NCBI GenBank assembly: GCA_031260385.1
Contig: JAIRKB010000154.1
Location: 1-9,013, forward strand
DNA: 9,013 nt
Origin: Propionibacteriaceae bacterium
Lineage (GTDB): Bacteria; Actinomycetota; Actinomycetes; Propionibacteriales; Propionibacteriaceae
Direction of reading: 5' to 3'
Of this stretch, positions 1-3,371 are shown piece by piece. Made by a program: the position numbers and the translations under genes. Under the pieces are notes generated by a model. It worked only from the letters and a program-made list of their open reading frames with translations, was not told the DNA's origin and searched no databases. Position 1 is the first letter of the stretch; each line of letters opens with the position of its first letter.

Positions 1-1706
1 GTGGCGACGAGAGCGTCGATATTGGCGTTCAAGATGGTGTCGATTGGGTTGGGTCCGCCGTAATCTCGGACTAGGTGTTCAACAAAGCAATCGCCAATCC
101 GGACGTAATCGTACCGCCAGTAATCACCGTACGGCGACAAGTCGGCTGGCAAACGGATTGGCTGGCGGGATTGTGCATCAGAATCAAAAGAGACCAAGAA
201 GGGGTTGCCGGGAGGGAATTGGATCGTGAGTAGGCCAGTAGCTAGTTCGAGCCCGAATAACGGGTAGTCGTTGGGGATACCAGTAAAGTCGCCAATCAGA
301 GTGCCAGGCCAACATCCAGCGACGACGCCGGTGCTACAGCGCTGCAAAGCATGGTTGGTGTGCTCATCAATCAAGTGCCGGTTGATGAGCTCAATGTAGT
401 TGACACCGTCAAAAAACAGATCGGCGAGTGTTAACTGCTGGCCATCACTCAGTCGGAAAACCGCTGATCTAAACTGCCGGAGGTCACCCGTTTGGTATTC
501 GATACCAAACAATCCACGACCACTTTGACTTCGCCACGCCCCCCATGAACTACCAACTGGAGGGTTTTCCTCGATCCAGGCTTGCACAGCGGCTTCAGCT
601 GCGGGATATCCGGGAACGGTCACGTTTGGAGTGTGAGCTTCGACATTGTCGAGGCAAGTCAGCGGCCCACCGTACTCATTAATCCCACAGAGCGGAGCGG
701 TATCGGAAGCGCGTTGGCCAACGGTGCCCCCGGTACCGCTTGATTGTGAAGTGTTCGCTGGGGTTGATCCGTAATAACCATAGTCGGTTTGGCGCGGGAC
801 AATATTGCGCGGATTGAGGGGTACGTAAGAGTTAGCCGAAGCCAACTGTTGGGCCTCATCAGAAAGCATCCAGTTAACCAGCGCGCGGGCGATCGCATCT
901 TGCTCAGTATCAGCCCGCATTACCGCGTAATAGTAGGTTCCATAGGGGTAGGAGTCATCGGAAATCGACTCCATCGACGGCGTTACCCCATCAACATTGA
1001 GCAGCTTGACATTGTCCTTGACATACATCTGTTGAGCGTAATAGAACATCGAATAGCCCAAAGCGGCCTGGGAGTTATCGTAGGTCGAAATCGCATCGAC
1101 CAGCAGGCTCATGGTGGCGGGACGTAGCTCGCTAGGAGCGTCTGTCGGCGGCGTACCGCGCATGGTGAGCTGAAGGAAAAGGGTTTGAGACCCCGAGTTA
1201 GTCTCACGTTGGTAAGGAATGATCGGGCGGTTTTCCCCACCGGTCTCGGCCCAGTTAGTCACCTTGCCGGTGTAGATCTCCCGGATCTGTTGGTCGGTAA
1301 GACCGGCCACTGGATTGGCGGCGTTCACCAGGTAAACCAAAGCATCCTTTACAATCGGAATGACCTCCAGTTCGACTCCGGCCGCTTGAGCTTCGGCTAG
1401 TTCCTCTTCACTTGGCGCGGTGACAAAGATCAGATCCTTTTCACCAGCGATCAGGTTGGAATAGGCCGCAGGCGTGGTGTTGTGGCGTAAGCCGGTATCC
1501 GTACCCCGCAAGAAGCGCAGAGTAGCGGACATCAGCGGGATCGTCGCTGTTGACCCGTCAATCCGCTCAATAAAGTCATCCGTCAAGGTCGGCCGAGTCG
1601 GAGCGGCGGTAGAAGGGCCCCCAGGCTCCAGATCTGAAGGCTTCGAACATCCCGTGAAAGCCAAGGCCACGACGACCGCAAGAATCAAAGATCGACGATA
1701 ACTCAT
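1..1706 (-). CDS. PstS-type solute-binding lipoprotein with C-terminal RsiV/DUF3298-like region (partial, 3' end outside window)
   Basis: I translated this frame by hand from the ATG at 1706 and found no stop down to base 1, so about 568 residues are visible. Residues 1-20 form a lipoprotein signal: basic MSYRR, a hydrophobic run, then a lipobox AFTGC with Cys20 as the expected lipidated residue. Residues about 49-300 look like a phosphate/PstS-type solute-binding protein: DGSTATIPL near residue 50, an anion-loop-like RETNSGSQT at 167-175 (compare the family R..SGT), and the late YYYAVMRAD and SYVPLN segments. A Ser/Gly/Thr-rich linker follows at roughly 310-335. The rest resembles the RsiV/DUF3298 extracellular domain (LSDGQQLTLADLFFDG, then PLFGLELATGLLTIQFPPGN). 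PstS alone is about 320-380 residues, so this is a fusion. No pst transporter genes are visible. The protein is probably anchored outside the membrane and may bind phosphate or another ligand and sense or capture it. The binding domain is firm; the C-terminal assignment is moderate. Confidence 0.85.
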   Translation of the reverse strand, partial: MSYRRSLILAVVVALAFTGCSKPSDLEPGGPSTAAPTRPTLTDDFIERIDGSTATIPLMSATLRFLRGTDTGLRHNTTPAAYSNLIAGEKDLIFVTAPSEEELAEAQAAGVELEVIPIVKDALVYLVNAANPVAGLTDQQIREIYTGKVTNWAETGGENRPIIPYQRETNSGSQTLFLQLTMRGTPPTDAPSELRPATMSLLVDAISTYDNSQAALGYSMFYYAQQMYVKDNVKLLNVDGVTPSMESISDDSYPYGTYYYAVMRADTEQDAIARALVNWMLSDEAQQLASANSYVPLNPRNIVPRQTDYGYYGSTPANTSQSSGTGGTVGQRASDTAPLCGINEYGGPLTCLDNVEAHTPNVTVPGYPAAEAAVQAWIEENPPVGSSWGAWRSQSGRGLFGIEYQTGDLRQFRSAVFRLSDGQQLTLADLFFDGVNYIELINRHLIDEHTNHALQRCSTGVVAGCWPGTLIGDFTGIPNDYPLFGLELATGLLTIQFPPGNPFLVSFDSDAQSRQPIRLPADLSPYGDYWRYDYVRIGDCFVEHLVRDYGGPNPIDTILNANIDALVA

Positions 1707-1725
1707 GTTGTCCCTACTTACTGCT

Positions 1726-1741
1726 AGTGATGTATCTCACA
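1726..1741. promoter_or_regulatory. CRP/GlxR-type operator
   Basis: AGTGATGTATCTCACA fits the consensus TGTGA-NNTANN-TCACA at every specified position except the first base. It lies 20-35 bases upstream of the lipoprotein start codon and overlaps the proposed -10 element, which would favour repression. GTGATGT at 1727-1733 also pairs with ACATCAC at 1745-1751, giving a second, wider dyad over the same spot. That the pst genes belong to the GlxR regulon in Corynebacterium glutamicum is prior knowledge; control here is inferred. Confidence 0.55.
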
Positions 1742-1766
1742 GTAACATCACAAAAAACACAGTCAA
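1739..1766 (-). promoter_or_regulatory. Candidate promoter of the lipoprotein gene
   Basis: On the minus strand a TTGACT -35 (1761-1766) and a TACTGT -10 (1739-1744) are 16 bases apart. Transcription would begin about 25 bases before the ATG. A modest ribosome site, AGGGA, lies five bases upstream of the ATG. Confidence 0.45.
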
Positions 1767-1942
1767 GGCACCTTGCACACTTCTTAGTCCCTACTCAGCC
1801 CGATCTCAGCAAACGAGAGAATCAGCCTGCCTGGCATCCACCTAAGCCCACCCCTCAACCCTTTCAAGCAGAAAAGTCTTTCCTTCCCGGAAAACGCTTG
1901 TGGTTCACCTGAGCATTAGAAAGCCGCAGATAACCATAGGAA

Positions 1943-1976
1943 CCGCGGGGTCTGGGGTGGCGGTCTCCACCCCAGC
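1943..1976 (+). repeat. Left 34-bp inverted repeat, itself a hairpin
   Basis: This sequence is the exact reverse complement of 2287-2320. It contains its own palindrome: CTGGGGTGG (1952-1960) pairs with CCACCCCAG (1967-1975) around a six-base loop, CGGTCT. Its RNA or single-stranded DNA would fold strongly. Confidence 0.9.
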
Positions 1977-2001
1977 CGTACGTGAAATCAGGTGAGGTGA
2001 C

Positions 2002-2146
2002 GGTCATCTTTAGCCATTTCCGTGCCCAAACTGGGGGTCCGTTCGCTTATGTCTGAAGATGCCGGTTTTACTGGCGATTTTAGGGTGATCTTCAGCCATT
2101 CTCGTCGTACGACATGAAATGGTTGCGGTTGTGGCTAAAGATCACC
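2002..2146. repeat. Cluster of short direct and inverted repeats inside the element
   Basis: The motif GGTSATCTTYAGCCA occurs as GGTCATCTTTAGCCATT at 2002-2018, GGTGATCTTCAGCCATT at 2084-2100 (15 of 17 matching), and inverted as TGGCTAAAGATCACC at 2132-2146. A shorter inverted piece, GTCTGAAGAT, lies at 2051-2060. The second and inverted copies can form a 14-of-15-bp stem whose loop contains the perfect palindrome GTCGTACGAC (2104-2113). The pattern suggests protein-binding sites or transposon ends. The motif was not recognised as a named element. Confidence 0.7.
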
Positions 2147-2286
2147 ATGACCAAGGACCACAAACAGGCCAACAAGAACCGTAACCTCTGTTTGATTGTT
2201 GTCTAGCAGTTTTAGGTGTAACCAATCCGCACACTGATCTCGGGTTTGCCCGGTTTTGGTTCATGTTTTCGGGTTTCGGTTAGTCT

Positions 2287-2320
2287 GCTGGGGTGGAGAC
2301 CGCCACCCCAGACCCCGCGG
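2287..2320 (-). repeat. Right 34-bp inverted repeat, itself a hairpin
   Basis: Exact reverse complement of the copy at 1943-1976, with the same internal 9-bp hairpin. Zero mismatches between copies 310 bases apart argues for recent origin, gene conversion, or selection on the fold. Confidence 0.9.
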
Positions 2321-2396
2321 TCTTAAGCTTATCCGCAGCTCTCTAGGACTACGCCTATTACTAGGTCTTTACCGGTTGACTTCCTGTTTGAGCAGC

Positions 2397-2504
2397 ATGA
2401 GTACGGATCAGAGCCCAAGCAGATATTGGGCTGATGAAGGTGAGAGCCCGTTAGAATCCGAGGAGCGCCATTTGACAAACCCATGGTCCAGGAGGCGAGT
2501 ATGA
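2397..2504 (+). CDS. Weak 35-codon ORF, possible gene remnant
   Basis: ATG at 2397 opens a 35-residue frame (starts MSTDQSPSRYW, ends NPWSRRRV) with a protein-like acidic and polar make-up. Its TGA overlaps, as ATGA, a second ATG at 2501 that has an excellent ribosome site AGGAGG (2490-2495) five bases upstream. The second frame begins MIEEKQIPSDW but then runs through the terminator hairpin and antisense to the tRNA gene, so it cannot be an intact gene. The pair looks like the stump of a translationally coupled operon whose distal gene is lost. Chance is also possible. No family recognised. Confidence 0.22.
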   Translation: MSTDQSPSRYWADEGESPLESEERHLTNPWSRRRV

Positions 2505-2517
2505 TCGAGGAAAAGCA

Positions 2518-2558
2518 AATCCCCTCTGACTGGGTATTTTCCCTTGTCAGAGGGGATT
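2518..2558 (-). terminator. Rho-independent terminator of the tRNA-Leu transcript
   Basis: AATCCCCTCTGAC (2518-2530) pairs perfectly with GTCAGAGGGGATT (2546-2558), a 13-bp stem. Read on the minus strand the stem is followed by TTGCTTTT, a U-rich tail. There is no T tract on the plus side, so the signal serves leftward transcription coming from the tRNA gene. Confidence 0.7.
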
Positions 2559-2571
2559 CAAGCGGGTGCTC

Positions 2572-2596
2572 GTTGCGGGTTCATCGAACCCGCAAC
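2572..2596. repeat. Perfect 25-base palindromic hairpin
   Basis: GTTGCGGGTTC (2572-2582) pairs with GAACCCGCAAC (2586-2596) around the triloop ATC. It lies between the tRNA-Leu 3' end and its terminator. Read leftward it contains GGGTTCGA, the conserved look of a tRNA T-arm. It may be a processing signal, a second terminator stem, or a relic of a tRNA-associated integration. No U tract follows it. Confidence 0.6.
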
Positions 2597-2656
2597 TCAA
2601 CCACTTCCTTGGCCTCGGGAATGTGGGCAAGCCCCCATTCCTCTCGACCTGCGTCG

Positions 2657-2742
2657 TGGTGCGCGAGAGAGGAGTTGAACCTCCACCCTGTTGCCAGGAC
2701 TGGCACCTGAAGCCAGCGCGTCTGCCATTCCGCCACTCGCGC
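2657..2742 (-). tRNA. tRNA-Leu, anticodon CAG
   Basis: Eighty-six bases including an encoded CCA (2657-2659). The acceptor stem GCGCGAG (2742-2736) pairs fully with CTCGCGC next to discriminator A. The anticodon stem CTGGC/GCCAG encloses loop TTCAGGT, so the anticodon is CAG (complement at 2707-2709), reading CUG codons. A long variable arm (TCCTGGCAACAGGGT region) and a D-arm starting GGCGGAATGGCAGAC are typical of leucine tRNA. The T-arm is GGAGG-TTCAACT-CCTCT. The terminator at 2518-2558 lies downstream. Confidence 0.95.
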
Positions 2743-2753
2743 GCTCGCAAAAC

Positions 2754-2759
2754 ATTATC
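2754..2759 (-). promoter_or_regulatory. -10 element of the tRNA-Leu promoter
   Basis: GATAAT on the minus strand ends 11 bases before the tRNA 5' end, a suitable distance for a short leader removed by RNase P. No good -35 hexamer was found 16-18 bases upstream. Confidence 0.4.
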
Positions 2760-2813
2760 ATGCTGATGCGGGTCGAGGGAAATGGCGGGGAGTCACCCGC
2801 GATTTCGGTGGCG

Positions 2814-2839
2814 GATCAAACTGACATGGTCAGTTGATC
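2814..2839 (-). terminator. Hairpin just after the 89-residue ORF
   Basis: GATC-AA-CTGAC pairs with GTCAGTTGATC around the triloop ATG, with one bulged A. It begins six bases past the stop of the small minus-strand gene and precedes the tRNA promoter. No U tract follows, so it is a poor intrinsic terminator and may only protect the 3' end or insulate the tRNA gene. Confidence 0.35.
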
Positions 2840-2844
2840 GGCGC

Positions 2845-3114
2845 TTATAGGTGGATCGCGAATGACTCCCCTTTATTAAAAGCCAATTCGATTTCATTGC
2901 GGATCTTGGTCCACTGCGCAATCGCTTCCATGCGATCGTTCTGGGATGCGGAGAGTGAGCCCATATCCCAAAACTCACGGTTCAGTTTCGCTAAGTGTTC
3001 GGTTAGTACCCTCTTGTCGGCTCGGTTACCGGACTGAGCTCGTTTCTGGACTAGGAGGGAGAGCAGCGCGGTGTAGGTGCTCTCCAGGTCTGCCCATAGC
3101 CTTGAGTTGTTCAT
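2845..3114 (-). CDS. Small helical protein of unknown function (89 aa)
   Basis: The frame starts at ATG 3114 behind AAGGAGG (3119-3125), a full-strength ribosome site, and ends with TAA at 2845. The same frame can be opened upstream at a TTG (3159), but that has no ribosome site. The protein begins MNNSRLWADLESTYTALL and ends NKGESFAIHL. It is charged and predicted by eye to be almost all alpha-helix, with no membrane segment, signal peptide or cysteine. No family recognised. It is transcribed divergently from the STAND NTPase gene and shares its control region, so it could be a partner, antitoxin-like modulator or regulator of that gene, though no helix-turn-helix is obvious. That it is a real gene rests on its start signals and composition. 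Confidence 0.6.
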   Translation of the reverse strand: MNNSRLWADLESTYTALLSLLVQKRAQSGNRADKRVLTEHLAKLNREFWDMGSLSASQNDRMEAIAQWTKIRNEIELAFNKGESFAIHL

Positions 3115-3207
3115 CGCGCCTCCTTCTTCGTTATCCGGCGTTGCTCTAATCCTGCCCAAGGCATTTGGCGTAGCCGCCGCGAATAGAAATTAGGCGTGGA
3201 TTTTTTG

Positions 3208-3219
3208 TGTCACCTGACA
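3208..3219. promoter_or_regulatory. TGTCA dyad 1 in the divergent control region
   Basis: TGTCACCTGACA is a perfect 5-2-5 inverted repeat preceded by a run of six T. It shares the TGTCA half-site with the dyads further right. Confidence 0.4.
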
Positions 3220-3262
3220 GGGTCGCCTGCCCGTTGCCATGCACAAGGCAGTTTTCGCTCTT

Positions 3263-3278
3263 TGTGACATTTGTCACG
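3263..3278. promoter_or_regulatory. CRP-like dyad 2 (TGTGA-N6-TCACG)
   Basis: TGTGACATTTGTCACG has a perfect GTGAC/GTCAC inverted repeat and differs from TGTGA-N6-TCACA at the last base only. Its core is TT rather than the TA preferred by GlxR/CRP. It sits just upstream of the NTPase promoter, where an activator or repressor could act. Confidence 0.45.
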
Positions 3279-3281
3279 GTG

Positions 3282-3295
3282 ATGGCATTTGTCAT
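3282..3295. promoter_or_regulatory. Degenerate dyad 3 overlapping the -35
   Basis: ATGGCATTTGTCAT repeats dyad 2 exactly 18 bp downstream (TGRCATTTGTCA in both), and overlaps the -35 of the NTPase promoter. Two near-identical sites under two helical turns apart suggest cooperative binding by one regulator. Confidence 0.45.
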
Positions 3296-3318
3296 ATTTG
3301 GGCTTTCAGAACTAAAAT
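3289..3318 (+). promoter_or_regulatory. Promoter of the STAND NTPase gene
   Basis: TTGTCA (3289-3294, five of six to consensus) and TAAAAT (3313-3318) are 18 bases apart. Transcription would start near 3325, leaving a leader of about 47 bases. Another TGTCA lies at 3321-3325. Confidence 0.5.
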
Positions 3319-3371
3319 TCTGTCATACGGGGCCTCGCCAGTACGCCTGCTGCGGGAAGGGGTGATTGTCT

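Larger units (their letters stand above)
1918..2344. mobile_element. MITE-like or REPIN-like non-coding element bounded by inverted repeats
   Basis: A 427-bp stretch is bounded by inverted repeats: 34 bp perfect (1943-1976 against 2287-2320) plus an outer, imperfect extension (1918-1933 against 2329-2344, 13 of 16 matching). The interior carries repeated motifs and no credible gene, so there is no transposase. No target-site duplication is evident at either possible boundary. It could be a non-autonomous transposon relic, a paired-REP element, or two oppositely placed copies of a mobile terminator hairpin. The repeats are seen directly; mobility is inferred. Confidence 0.4.

Noticed and set aside
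44..1701. Plus-strand and alternative minus-strand ORFs of 61-112 codons
   Set aside because: They lie inside the continuous 568-codon lipoprotein frame on the minus strand and show no family motifs.
1727..1912. 61-codon plus ORF
   Set aside because: No ribosome site, composition unlike protein, and it overlaps the promoter and operator of the lipoprotein gene.
1943..2320. CRISPR array
   Set aside because: Only two copies of the 34-mer, inverted to each other and 310 bases apart, with no regular spacers and no cas genes.
2657..2742. attL/attR of an integrative element at tRNA-Leu
   Set aside because: No second copy of the tRNA 3' end and no integrase gene in the window, so an attachment site cannot be supported.
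2547..2766. ORFs on both strands across the tRNA-Leu gene
   Set aside because: They are translations of the tRNA and hairpins; an arginine-rich WRNGRRAG-type peptide is a common artefact of tRNA genes.
3159..3161. TTG at 3159 as start of the small minus-strand gene
   Set aside because: No ribosome site there, whereas ATG 3114 has AAGGAGG directly upstream.
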